64,000 nucleotides of DNA from Antedon mediterranea (Eukaryota; Echinodermata; Crinoidea; Comatulida; Antedonidae). Where the stretch lies: assembly GCF_964355755.1 (NCBI RefSeq), contig NC_092675.1, forward strand, positions 14,151,312-14,215,311. The letters run 5' to 3'. Position numbers and translations under genes: made by a program. Of the stretch, positions 52,001 to 64,000 are shown piece after piece (within the stretch, counting starts at the first letter, position 1; each line of letters begins with the position of its first letter). The notes below the pieces were generated by a model. That model searched no databases. It was not told the origin of the DNA and saw only the letters and a list, made by a program, of their open reading frames with translations.

Positions 52001-53800
52001 CAAATCACATTTAGAGACGTTTTAGACCATTTTGTGATTTTTGAAAAAACTTGTTAACATAAAAACACGAAAGTGCTTAGAATAGCTTCAAATCGCATTT
52101 GGAAACGTTTTAGACCATTTTGTGATTTTCGAAAAAGATTGTTAACATAAAAACACCAAAGTGCTTAGAATCACATTATAAACCGTTTTAGACCATTTTG
52201 AGCATTTCGATAACAATTTTCACACAAAAACATCAAAGAGCACAAAATAGCTTAATATCGTATTTAAAAATGTTTTAGACCATTTTGAGCATTTAGATAA
52301 AACTTTTTCACACAAAACACCAAAGTGCTTAGAATAGCTTCAAATCGTATTTGGAGACGTTTTAGACCATTTTGAGATTTTCGAAAAAACTTGGTTACAC
52401 AAAAACATCAAAGTGCTTAAAATCACATTATAAACCGTTTTAGACCATTTTGAGCATTTCGATAACACTTTTCACACAAAAACATCAAAGAGCACAAAAT
52501 AGCTTAATATCGTATTTAAAAACGTTTTAGACCATTTTGAGCATTTCGACAAAACTTTTTCACACAAAACACCAAAGTGCTTAGAATAGCTTCAAATCGC
52601 ATTTGGAGACGTTTTAGACCATTTTGTGATTTTCAAAAAAACTTGCTAACATAAAAACACCAAAGTGCTTAGAATAGCTTAATATCGTATTTAAAAATGT
52701 TTTAGACCATTTTGAGCATTTAGATAAAACTTTTTCACACAAAACACCAAAGTGCTTAGAATAGCTTCAAATCGCATTTGGAGACGTTTTAGACCATTTT
52801 GTGATTTTTGAAAAAACTTGTAAACATAAAAACACCAAAGTGCTTAGAATAGCTTCAAATCACATTTGGAGACGTTTTAGACCATTTTGTGATTTTCGAA
52901 AAAACTTTTTAACATAAAAACACCAAAGTGCTTAGAATAGCTTCAAATCACATTTGGAGACGTTTTAGACCATTTTGTGATTTTCGAAAAAACTTGTTAA
53001 CATAAAAACACGAAAGTGCTTAGAATAGCTTCAAATCGCATTTGGAAACGTTTTAGACCATTTTGTGATTTTCGAAAAAAATTGTTAACATAAAAACACC
53101 AAAGTGCTTAGAATCACATTATAAACCGTTTTAGACCATTTTGAGCATTTCGATAACAATTTTCACACAAAAACATCAAAGAGCACAAAATAGCTTAATA
53201 TCGTATTTAAAAATGTTTTAGACCATTTTGAGCATTTAGATAAAACTTTTTCACACAAAACACCAAAGTGCTTAGAATAGCTTCAAATCGCATTTGGAGA
53301 CGTTTTAGACCATTTTGTGATTTTTGAAAAAACTTGTTAACATAAAAACACCAAAGTGCTTAGAATAGCTTCAAATCACATTTGGAGACGTTTTAGACCA
53401 TTTTGTGATTTTCGAAAAAACTTGTTAACATAAAAACACGAAAGTGCTTAGAATAGCTTCAAATCACATTTAGAGACGTTTTAGACCATTTTGTGATTTT
53501 TGGAAAAACTTGTTAACATAAAAACACGAAAGTGCTTAGAATAGCTTCAAATCGCATTTGGAAACGTTTTAGACCATTTTGTGATTTTCGAAAAAGATTG
53601 TTAACATAAAAACACCAAAGTGCTTAGAATCACATTATAAACCGTTTTAGACCATTTTGAGCATTTCGATAACAATTTTCACACAAAAACATCAAAGAGC
53701 ACAAAATAGCTTAATATCGTATTTAAAAATGTTTTAGACCATTTTGAGCATTTAGATAAAACTTTTTCACACAAAACACCAAAGTGCTTAGAATAGCTTC
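49100..53800. repeat. Higher-order repeat, 1459-bp unit in about three copies
   Basis: ACTTGCTA is at 49383, 50842 and 52641 (offsets 1459 and 1799). The variant CAAATCACATTTAGAGACG is at 50202, 52001 and 53460 (offsets 1799 and 1459). The 340-bp excess in the middle copy is an internal four-monomer duplication, seen as ATTTTTGAAA at 51521 and 51861. The third copy breaks off near 53800. This is the clearest multi-copy higher-order repeat in the window. Confidence 0.85.
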
Positions 53801-56800
53801 AAATCGCATTTGGAGACGTTTTAGACCATTTTGTGATTTTTGAAAAAACTTGTTAACATAAAAACACCAAAGTGCTTAGAATAGCTTCAAATCACATTTG
53901 GAGACGTTTTAGACCATTTTGTGATTTTCGAAAAAACTTGTTAACATAAAAACACGAAAGTGCTTAGAATAGCTTCAAATTGCATTTGGAAACGTTTGAG
54001 ACCATTTTGTGATTTTCGAAAAAACTTGTTAACATAAAAACACGAAAGTGCTTAGGATAGCTTGAAATCGCATTTGGAAACGTTTTAGACCATTTTGTGA
54101 TTTTCGAAAAAAATTGTTAACATAAAAACACCAAAGTTTTTAGAATAGCTTCAAATCGCATTTGGAGACGTTTTAGACCAATTTGTGATTTTCGAAAAAA
54201 CTTATCAACATAAAAACACCAAAGGGTTTAGAATAGCTTCAAATCGCATTTGGAGACGTTTTAGACCATTTTGTGATTTTCGAAAAAACTTGTTAACATA
54301 AAAACACGAAAGTGCTTAGAATAGCTTCAAATCGCATTTGGAAACGTTTTAGACCATTTTGTGATTTTCGAAAAAACTTGTTAACATAAAAACATGAAAG
54401 TGCTTAGAATAGCTTCAAATCGTATTTGGAGACGTTTTAGACCATTTTGTGATTTTCGAAAAAACTTGTTAACATAAAAACACCAAAGTGCTTAGAATAG
54501 CTTCAAATCGCATTTGGAGACGTTTTAGACCATTTTGTGCATTTCGATGAAACTTGGTTACACAAAAACATCAAAGTGCTTAAAATCACATTATAAACCA
54601 TTTTAGACCATTTTGAGCATTTCGATAACACTTTTCACACAAAAACATCAAAGAGCACAAAATAGCTTAATATCGTATTTAAAAACGTTTTAGACCATTT
54701 TGAGCATTTCGACAAAAACTTTTTCACACAAAACACCAAAGTGCTTAGAATAGCTTCAAATCGCATTTGGAGACGTTTTAGACCATTTTGTGATTTTCGA
54801 AAAAACTTGTTAACATAAAAACATCAAAGTGTACAGAATAACTTCAAATCGCATTTGGAGACCGTTTTAGGCCAATTTGTGATTTTCGAAAAAACTTGTT
54901 AACCTAAAAATACCAAAGTGTTTAGAATAGCTTCAAATCGCATTTGGAGACGTTTTAGACCATTTTGTGATTTTCGAAAAAACTTGTTAACATAAAAACA
55001 CCAAAGTGCTTCAAATCGCATTTGGAGACATTTTAGACCAATTTGTGATTTTTGAAAAAACTTGTTAACATAAATACACCAAAGTGCTTACAATAGCTTC
55101 AAATCGTATTTGGAGACGTTTTAGACCATTTTGTGATTTTCGAAAAAACTTGTTAACATAAAAACACCAAAGTACTTAGAATAGCTTCAAATCGCATTTG
55201 GAGACGTTTTAGACCATTTTGTGCATTTCGATGAAACTTGGTTACACAAAAACATCAAAGTGCTTAAAATCACATTATAATCCGTTTTAGACCATTTTGA
55301 GCATTTCGATAACACTTTTCACACAAAAACATCAAAGAGCACAAAATAGCTTAATATCGTATTTAAAAACGTTTTAGACCATTTTGAGCATTTCGACAAA
55401 ACTTTTTCACACAAAACACCAAAGTGCTTAGAATAGCTTCAAATCGCATTTGGAGACGTTTTAGACCACTTTGTGATTTTCGAAAAAACTTGTTAACATA
55501 AAAACATCAAAGTGTACAGAATAGCTTCAAATCGCATTTGGAGACCTTTTAGGCCAATTTGTGATTTTCGAAAAAACTTGTTAACCTAAAAATACCAAAG
55601 TGTTTCGAATAGCTTCAAATCGTATTTGGAGACGTTTTAGACAATTTTGTGATTTTCGAAAAAACTTGTTAACATAAAAACACCAAAGTGCTTAGAATAG
55701 CTTCAAATCGTATTTGGAGACGTTTTAGACCATTTTGTGATTTTCGAAAAAACTTGTTAACATAAAAACACCAAAGAGCTTAGAATAGCTTCAAATCGCA
55801 TTTGGAGACGTTTTAGACCATTTTGTGCATTTCGATGAAACTTGGTTACACAAAAACATCAAAGTGCTTAAAATCACATTATAAACCATTTTAGACCATT
55901 TTGAGCATTTCGATAACACTTTTCACACAAAAACATCAAAGAGCACAAAATAGCTTAATATCGTATTTAAAAACGTTTTAGACCATTTTGAGCATTTCGA
56001 CAAAACTTTTTCACACAAAACACCAAAGTGCTTAGAATAGCTTCAAATCGCATTTGGAGACGTTTTAGACCATTTTGTGATTTTCGAAAAAACTTGTTAA
56101 CATAAAAACACCAAAGTGCTTAGAATAGCGTCAAATCGTATTTGGAGACGTTTTAGACCATTTTGTGATTTTCGAAAAAACTTGTTAACATAAAAACACG
56201 AAAGTGCTTAGAATAGCTTCAAATCGCATTTGGTGACCGTTTTAGGCCAATTTGTGATTTTCGAAAAAACTTGTTAACCTAAAAATACCAAAGTGTTTAG
56301 AATAGCTTCAAATCGCATTTGGAGACGTTTTAGACCATTTTGTGATTTTCGAAAAAACTTGTTAACATAAAAACACGAAAGTGCTTAGAATAGCTTCAAA
56401 TCACATTTGGAGACGTTTTAGACCATTTTGTGATTTTCGAAAAAACTTATCAACATAAAAACACCAAAGGGTTTAGAATATCTTCAAATCGCATTTGGAG
56501 ACGTTTTAGACCATTTTGTGATTTTCGAAAAAAATTGTTAACATAAAAACATCAAAGTGTACAGAATAGCTTCAAATCGCATTTGGAGACCTTTTAGGCC
56601 AATTTGTGATTTTCGAAAAAACTTGTTAACCTAAAAATACCAAAGTGTTTCGAATAGCTTAAAATCGCATTTGGAGACGTTTTAGGCCATTTTGTGATTT
56701 TCGAAAAAACTTTTTAACATAAAAACACCAAAGTGCTTAGAATAGCTTCAAATCGCATTTGGAGACGTTTTAGACCATTTTGTGATTTTTGAAAAAACTT

Positions 56801-59800
56801 GTTAACATAAAAACACCAAAGTGCTTAGAATAGCTTCAAATCGTATTTGGAGTCGTTTTAGACCATTTTGTGCATTTCGATGAAACTTGGTTACACAAAA
56901 ACATCAAAGTGCTTAAAATCACATTATAAACCATTTTAGACCATTTTGAGCATTTCGATAACACTTTTCACACAAAAACATCAAAGAGCACAAAATAGCT
57001 TAATATCGTATTTAAAAACGTTTTAGACCATTTTGAGCATTTCGACAAAACTTTTTCACACAAAACACCAAAGTGCTTAGAATAGCTTCAAATCGCATTT
57101 GGAGACGTTTTTGACCAATTTGTGATTTTTGAAAAAACTTGTTAACATAAAAACACCAAAGTGCTTACAATAGCTTCAAATCGTATTTGGAGACGTTTTA
57201 GACCATTTTGTGATTTTCGAAAAAACTTGTTAACATAAAAACACCAAAGTACTTAGAATAGCTTCAAATCGCATTTGGAGACGTTTTAGACCATTTTGTG
57301 CATTTCGATGAAACTTGGTTACACAAAAACATCAAAGTGCTTAAAATCACATTATAAACCGTTTTAGACCATTTGAGCATTTCGATAACACTTTTCACAC
57401 AAAAACATCAAAGAGCACAAAATAGCTTAATATCGTATTTAAAAACGTTTTAGACCATTTTGAGCATTTCGACAAAACTTTTTCACACAAAACACCAAAG
57501 TGCTTAGAATAGCTTCAAATCGCATTTGGAGACGTTTTAGACCAATTTGTGCATTTCAATGAAACTTGGTTACACAAAAACATCAAAGTGCTTAAAATCA
57601 CATTATAAATCGTTTTAGACCATTTTGAGCATTTTGATAACACTTTCACACAAAAACATCAAAGAGCACAAAATAGCTTAATATCGTATTTAAAAACGTT
57701 TTAGACCATTTTGAGCATTTCGACAAAACTTGTTATCATAAAAACACCAAAGTGTTTAGAATAGCGTCAAATCGTATTTGGAGACGTTTTAGACCATTTT
57801 GTGATTTTCGAAAAAACTTGTTAACATAAAAACACCAAAGTGCTTAGAATAGCTTCAAATCGCATTTGGAGACGTTTTAGACCATTTTGTGCATTTCGAT
57901 GAAACTTGGTTACACAAAAACATCAAAGTGCTTAAAATCACATTATAAATCGTTTTAGACCATTTTGTGCATTTCGACAAAACTTTTTCACACAAAATAC
58001 CAAAGTGCTTAGAATAGCTTCAAATCGCATTTGGAAGCGTTTTAGACCATTTTGTGATTTTCGAAAAAAATTGTTAACATAAAAACACCAAAGTGCTTAG
58101 AATCACATTATAAACCGTTTTAGACCATTTTGAGCATTTTGATAACACTTTTCACACAAAAACATCAAAGAGCACAGAATAGCTTAATATCGTATTTAAA
58201 AACGTTTTAGACCATTTTGAGCATTTAGACAAAACTTTTTCACACAAAACACCAAAGTGCTTAGAATAGCTTCAAATCGCATTTGGAGACGTTTTAGAAC
58301 ATTTTGTGTTTTTCGAAAAAAACTGTTAACATAAAAACACCAAAGTGCTTAGAATAGCTTCAAATCGCATTTGAAGACGCTTTAGACCATTTTGTGATTT
58401 TCGAAAAAAATTGTTAACATAAAAACACCAAAGTGCTTAGAATCACATTATAAACCGTTTTAGACCATTTTGAGCATTTCGATAACAATTTTCACACAAA
58501 AACATCAAAGAGCACAAAATAGCTTAATATCGTATTTAAAAATGTTTTAGACCATTTTGAGCATTTAGAAAAAACTTTTTCACACAAAACACCAAAGTGC
58601 TTAGAATAGCTTCAAATCGTATTTGGAGACGTTTTAGACCATTTTGAGATTTTCGAAAAAATTTGTTAACATAAAAACACAAAAGTGCTTAGAATAGCGC
58701 CAAATCGTATTTGGAGACGTTTTAGACCATTTTGTGATTTTCGAAAAAACTTGTTAACATAAAAACACCAAAGTGCTTAGAATCACATTATAAACCGTTT
58801 TAGACCATTTTGAGCATTTCGATAACAATTTTCACACAAAAACATCAAAGAGCACAAAATAGCTTAATATCGTATTTAAAAATGTTTTAGACCATTTTGA
58901 GCATTTAGATAAAACTTTTTCACACAAAACACCAAAGTGCTTCAAATCGCATTTGGAGACGTTTTAGACCATTTTGTGATTTTTGAAAAAACTTGTTAAC
59001 ATAAAAACACCAAAGTGCTTAGAATAGCTTCATATCACATTTGGAGACGTTTTAGACCATTTTGTGATTTTCGAAAAAACTTGTTAACATAAAAACACGA
59101 AAGTGCTTAGAATAGCTTCAAATCGCATTTGGAAATGTTTTAGACCATTTTGATTTTGTGATTTTCGAAAAAACTTGTTAACATAAAAACACGAAAGTGC
59201 TTAGAATAGCTTCAAATCGCATTTGGAAACGTTTTAGACCATTTTGTGATTTTCGAAAAAAATTGTTAACATAAAAACACCAAAGTGTTTAGAATAGCTT
59301 CAAATCGCATTTGGAGACGTTTTAGACCAATTTGTGATTTTCGAAAAAACTTATCAACATAAAAACACCAAAGGGTTTAGAATAGCTTCAAATCGCATTT
59401 GGAGAAGTTTTAGACCATTTTGTGATTTTCGAAAAAACTTGTTAACATAAAAACATGAAAGTGCTTAGAATAGCTTCAAATCGCATTTGGAAACGTTTTA
59501 GACCATTTTGTGATTTTTGAAAAAACTTGTTAACATAAAAACACCAAAGTGCTTAGAATAGCGTCAAATCGTATTTGGAGACGTTTTAGACCATTTTGTT
59601 ATTTTTGAAAAAACTTGTTAACATAAAAACACCAAAGTGCTTAGAATAGCTTCAAATCGCATTTGGAGACGTTTTAGACCATTTTGTGCATTTCGATGAA
59701 ACTTGGTTACACAAAAGCATCAAAGTGCTTAAAATCACATTATAAATCGTTTTAGACCATTTTGAGCATATAGATAAAACTTTTTCACACAAAACACCAA

Positions 59801-62139
59801 AGTGCTTAGAATAGCTTCAAATCGCATTTGGAGACGTTTTAGACCATTTTGTGGTTTTTGAAAAAACTTGTTAACATAAAAACACCAAAGTGCTTAGAAT
59901 AGCTTCAAATCGCATTTGGAGACGTTTTAGACCATTTTGTGATTTTCGAAAAAACTTTTTAACATAAAAACATCAAAGTGTACAGAATAGCTTCAAATCG
60001 CATTTGGAGACGTTTTAGACCAATTTGTGATTTTCGAAAAAACTTGTTAACATAAAAACACCAAAGTGCTTAGAATAGATTCAAATCGTATTTGGAGACG
60101 TTTTAGACCATTTTGTGATTTTCGAAAAAACTTGTTAACATAAAAACACCAAAGTGCTTAGAATTGCTTCAAATCGCATTTGGAGACGTTTTAGACCATT
60201 TTGTGCATTTCGATGAAACTTGGTTACACAAAAACATCAAAGTGCTTAAAATCACATTATAAACCATTTTAGACCATTTTGAGCATTTCGATAACACTTT
60301 TCACACAAAAACATCAAAGAGCACAAAATAGCTTAATATCGTATTTAAAAACGTTTTAGACCATTTTGAGCATTTCGACAAAACTTTTTCACACAAAACA
60401 CCAAAGTGCTTAGAATAGCTTCAAATCGCATTTGGAGACGTTTTAGACCATTTTGTGATTTTCGAAAAAACTTGTTAACATAAAAACATCAAAGTGTACA
60501 GAATAACTTCAAATCGCATTTGGAGACCGTTTTAGGCCAATTTGTGATTTTCGAAAAAACTTGTTAACCTAAAAATACCAAAGTGTTTAGAATAGCTTCA
60601 AATTGCATTTGGAGACATTTTAGACCAATTTGTGATTTTTGAAAAAACTTGTTAACATAAAAACACCAAAGTGCTTACAATAGCTCCAAATCGTATTTGG
60701 AGACCTTTTAGACCATTTTGTGATTTTCGAAAAAACTTGTTAACATAAAAACACCAAAGTGCTTAGAATAGCTTCAAATCGCATTTGGAGACGTTTTAGA
60801 CCAATTTGTGCATTTCAATGAAACTTGGTTACACAAAAACATCAAAGTGCTTAAAATCACATTATAAATCGTTTTAGACCATTTTGAGCATTTTGATAAC
60901 ACTTTTCACACAAAAACATCAAAGAGCACAAAATAGCTTAATATCGTATTTAAAAACGTTTTAGACCATTTTGAGAATTTCGACAAAACTTGTTAACATA
61001 AAAACACCAAAGTGCTTAGAATAGCGTCAAATCGTATTTGGAGACGTTTTAGACCATTTTGTGATTTTCGAAAAAACTTGTTAACATAAAAACACCAAAG
61101 TGCTTAGAATAGCTTCAAATCGCATTTGGAGACGTTTTAGACCATTTTGTGCATTTCGATGAAACTTGGTTACACAAAAACATCAAAGTGCTTAAAATCA
61201 CATTATAAATCGTTTTAGACCATTTTGTGCATTTCGACAAAACTTTTTCACACAAAATACCAAAGTGCTTAGAATAGCTTCAAATCGCATTTGGAGACGT
61301 TTTAGACCATTTTGTGATTTTCGAAAAAACTTTTTAACATAAAAACACCAAAGTGCTTAGAATAGCTTCAAATCACATTTGGAGACGTTTTAGACCATTT
61401 TGTGATTTTCGAAAAAACTTGTTAACATAAAAACACGAAAGTGCTTAGAATAGCTTCAAATCGCATTTGGAAGCGTTTTAGACCATTTTGTGATTTTCGA
61501 AAAAAATTGTTAACATAAAAACACCAAAGTGCTTAGAATCACATTATAAACCGTTTTAGACCATTTTGAGCATTTCGATAACACTTTTCACACAAAAACA
61601 TCAAAGAGCACAAAATAGCTTAATATCGTATTTAAAAACGTTTTAGACCATTTTGAGCATTTAGACAAAACTTTTTCACACAAAACACCAAAGTGCTTAG
61701 AATAGCTTCAAATCGCATTTGGAGACGTTTTAGAACATTTTGTGTTTTTCGAAAAAAACTGTTAACATAAAAACACCAAAGTCCTTAGAATAGCTTCAAA
61801 TCGCATTTGGAGACGCTTTAGACCATTTTGTGATTTTCGGAAAAAATGGTTAACATAAAAACACCAAAGTGCTTAGAATCACATTATAAACCGTTTTAGA
61901 CCATTTTGAGCATTTCGATAACAATTTTCACACAAAAACATCAAAGAGCACAAAATAGCTTAATATCGTATTTAAAAATGTTTTAGACCATTTTGAGCAT
62001 TTAGAAAAAACTTTTTCACACAAAACACCAAAGTGCTTAGAATAGCTTCAAGTCGTATTTGGAGACGTTTTAGACCATTTTGAGATTTTCGAAAAAACTT
62101 GTTAACATAAAAACACCAAAGTGCTTAGAATAGCGTCAA

Positions 62140-63590
62140 ATCGTATTTGGAGACGTTTTAGACCATTTTGTGATTTTCGAAAAAACTTGTTAACATAAAA
62201 ACACGAAAGTGCTTAGAATAGCTTCAAATCGCATTTGGAGACGTTTTAAACCATTTTGTGCATTTCGATGAAACTTGGTTACACAAAAATATCAAAGTGC
62301 TTAAAATCACATTATAAATCGTTTTAGACCATTTTGAGCATTTAGATAAAACTTTTTCACACAAAACACCAAAGTGCTTAGAATAGCTTCAAATCGCATT
62401 TGGAGACGTTTTAGACCATTTTGTGATTTTTGAAAAAACTTGTTAACATAAAAACACCAAAGTGCTTAGAATAGCTTCAAATCGCATTTGGAGACGTTTT
62501 AGACCATTTTGTGATTTTCGAAAAAACTTTTTAACATAAAAACATCAAAGTGTACAGAATAGCTTCAAATCGCATTTGGAGACGTTTTAGACCAATTTGT
62601 GATTTTCGAAAAAACTTATTAACATAAAAATACCAAAGTGTTTAGAATAGCTTAAAATCGCATTTGGAGACGTTTTAGACCATTTTCTGATTTTCGAAAA
62701 AACTTGTTAACATAAAAACACCAAAGTGCTTAGAATAGCTTCAAATCGCATTTGGAGACGTTTTAGACCATTTTGTGATTTTTTAAAAAACTTGTTAACA
62801 TAAAAACACCAAAGTGCTTAGAATAGCTTCAAATCGTATTTGGAGACGTTTTAGACCATTTTGTGATTTTCGAAAAAACTTGTTAACATAAAAACACGAA
62901 AGTGCTTAGAATAGCTTCAAATCGCATTTGGAGACGTTTTAAACCATTTTGTGCATTTCGATGAAACTTGGTTACATAAAAATATCAAAGTGCTTAAAAT
63001 CACATTATAAATCGTTTTAGACCATTTTGAGCATTTAGATAAAACTTTTTCACACAAAACACCAAAGTGCTTAGAATAGCTTCAAATCGCATTTGGAGAC
63101 GTTTTAGACCATTTTGTGATTTTTGAAAAAACTTGTTAACATAAAAACACCAAAGTGCTTAGAATAGCTTCAAATCGCATTTGGAGACGTTTTAGACCAT
63201 TTTGTGATTTTCGAAAAAACTTTTTAACATAAAAACATCAAAGTGTACAGAATAGCTTCAAATCGCATTTGGAGACGTTTTAGACCAATTTGTGATTTTC
63301 GAAAAAACTTATTAACATAAAAATACCAAAGTGTTTAGAATAGCTTAAAATCGCATTTGGAGACGTTTTAGACCATTTTCTGATTTTCGAAAAAACTTGT
63401 TAACATAAAAACACCAAAGTGCTTAGAATAGCTTCAAATCGCATTTGGAGACGTTTAAGACCATTTTGTGATTTTTTAAAAAACTTGTTAACATAAAAAC
63501 ACCAAAGTGCTTAGAATAGCTTCAAATCGTATTTGGAGACGTTTTAGACCATTTTGTGATTTTCGAAAAAACTTGTTAACATAAAAACAC
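62140..63590. repeat. Tandem duplication, 693-bp period (eight monomers)
   Basis: The variant ACGTTTTAAA is at 62241 and 62934, and CATTTTCTGA is at 62681 and 63374; both offsets are 693 bp (78+87+6x88). A further ACGTTTTAAA at 63965 suggests that the pattern continues past the window edge with a longer spacing. Confidence 0.8.
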
Positions 63591-64000
63591 CAAAGTGCTT
63601 AGAATTGCTTCAAATCGCATTTGGAGACGTTTTAGACCATTTTGTGCATTTCGAAACTTGGTTACACAAAAACATCAAAGTGCTTAAAATCACATTATAA
63701 ACCATTTTAGACCATTTTGAGCATTTCGATAACACTTTTCACACAAAAACATCAAAGAGCACAAAATAGCTTCAAATTGCATTTGGAGACGTTTTAGACC
63801 ATTTTTTAATTTTCGAAAAAACTTGTTAACATAAAAACACCAAAGTGCTTAGAATAGCGTCAAATCGTATTTGGAGACGTTTTAGACCATTTTGTGATTT
63901 TCGAAAAAACTTGTTAACATAAAAACACGAAAGTGCTTAGAATAGCTTCAAATCGCATTTGGAGACGTTTTAAACCATTTTGTGCATTTCGATGAAACTT

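Larger units (their letters stand above)
33292..64000. repeat. Satellite array, right block (more heterogeneous)
   Basis: Same monomer family, running to the window edge. It has more single-monomer variants and small deletions than the blocks to the left, for example GACCATAAAAACACC near 36858 and GTTTCACACAAAAAC near 49211. It also contains a subfamily with GTGTACAGAATA and, in many copies, TTAGGCCAATTTG and TAACCTAAAAATACC, first at about 33453-33540 and then repeatedly to 63.2 kb. No gene, RNA or further insertion was seen. Confidence 0.97.

Noticed and set aside
1-64000. CRISPR-like array of regularly spaced repeats
   Set aside because: The interval between anchors is itself repetitive, not unique spacer sequence. 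The monomers are full-length tandem copies and the retrotransposon shows the host is a eukaryote.

Overview
This window is almost entirely AT-rich tandem satellite DNA from a eukaryote, almost certainly an animal. About 57 kb (1-12333, 18434-32439 and 33292-64000) is one satellite family with monomers of about 88 bp and roughly 30% GC. It is interrupted by two mobile elements. There are no host protein genes, tRNAs, rRNAs or CRISPR arrays. The species cannot be named. The retrotransposon belongs to a group (Gmr1-like) best known from fish, sea urchins, tunicates and other mainly marine animals, so a marine metazoan is a reasonable but weak guess. The setting suggests a heterochromatic, possibly pericentromeric, block.

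Satellite architecture. Nearly every monomer carries the anchor TTTTAGACCATTTTG. Anchor-to-anchor spacing takes three main values, about 88, 87 and 78 bp, set by which head segment precedes the anchor and which tail follows it. The 78-bp form is regularly followed by 87-bp forms, giving a recurrent cassette inside runs of 88-bp monomers. On top of this are many local higher-order repeats whose periods are whole numbers of monomers (253, 340, 425, 680, 693, 855, 1119, 1245, 1459 and 1799 bp), and longer-range copies at offsets of 3147, 4694 and 7435 bp. A variant subfamily (GTGTACAG, TAACCTAAAAATACC) appears only to the right of 33.4 kb.

Retrotransposon (12334-18433). This is a complete 6100-bp LTR element with two 443-bp LTRs that look identical, a 4-bp target duplication (ACAT), a tRNA-Pro type primer binding site and a purine tract. 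Its proteins are Ty3/gypsy-like, but the order is Gag, protease, integrase, reverse transcriptase, RNase H, with integrase before RT as in Ty1/copia. The long Gag-Pol frame is broken near the integrase C-terminus by a 50-bp tandem duplication. The protease active site reads D-T-C rather than D-T/S-G. The insertion is young, but this copy probably cannot move unaided.

Non-autonomous DNA element (32440-33291). An 852-bp non-satellite segment has about 12-bp terminal inverted repeats (CCTTTCACTGCG), a TTAA next to its right end, and two near-identical subterminal palindromes. It looks like a piggyBac-type MITE inserted at the TTAA of a satellite monomer, with a small loss at the left junction. 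It encodes no transposase.

No cellular gene system is present. The points of interest are the gene order and damage of the retrotransposon and the nested amplification history of the satellite.
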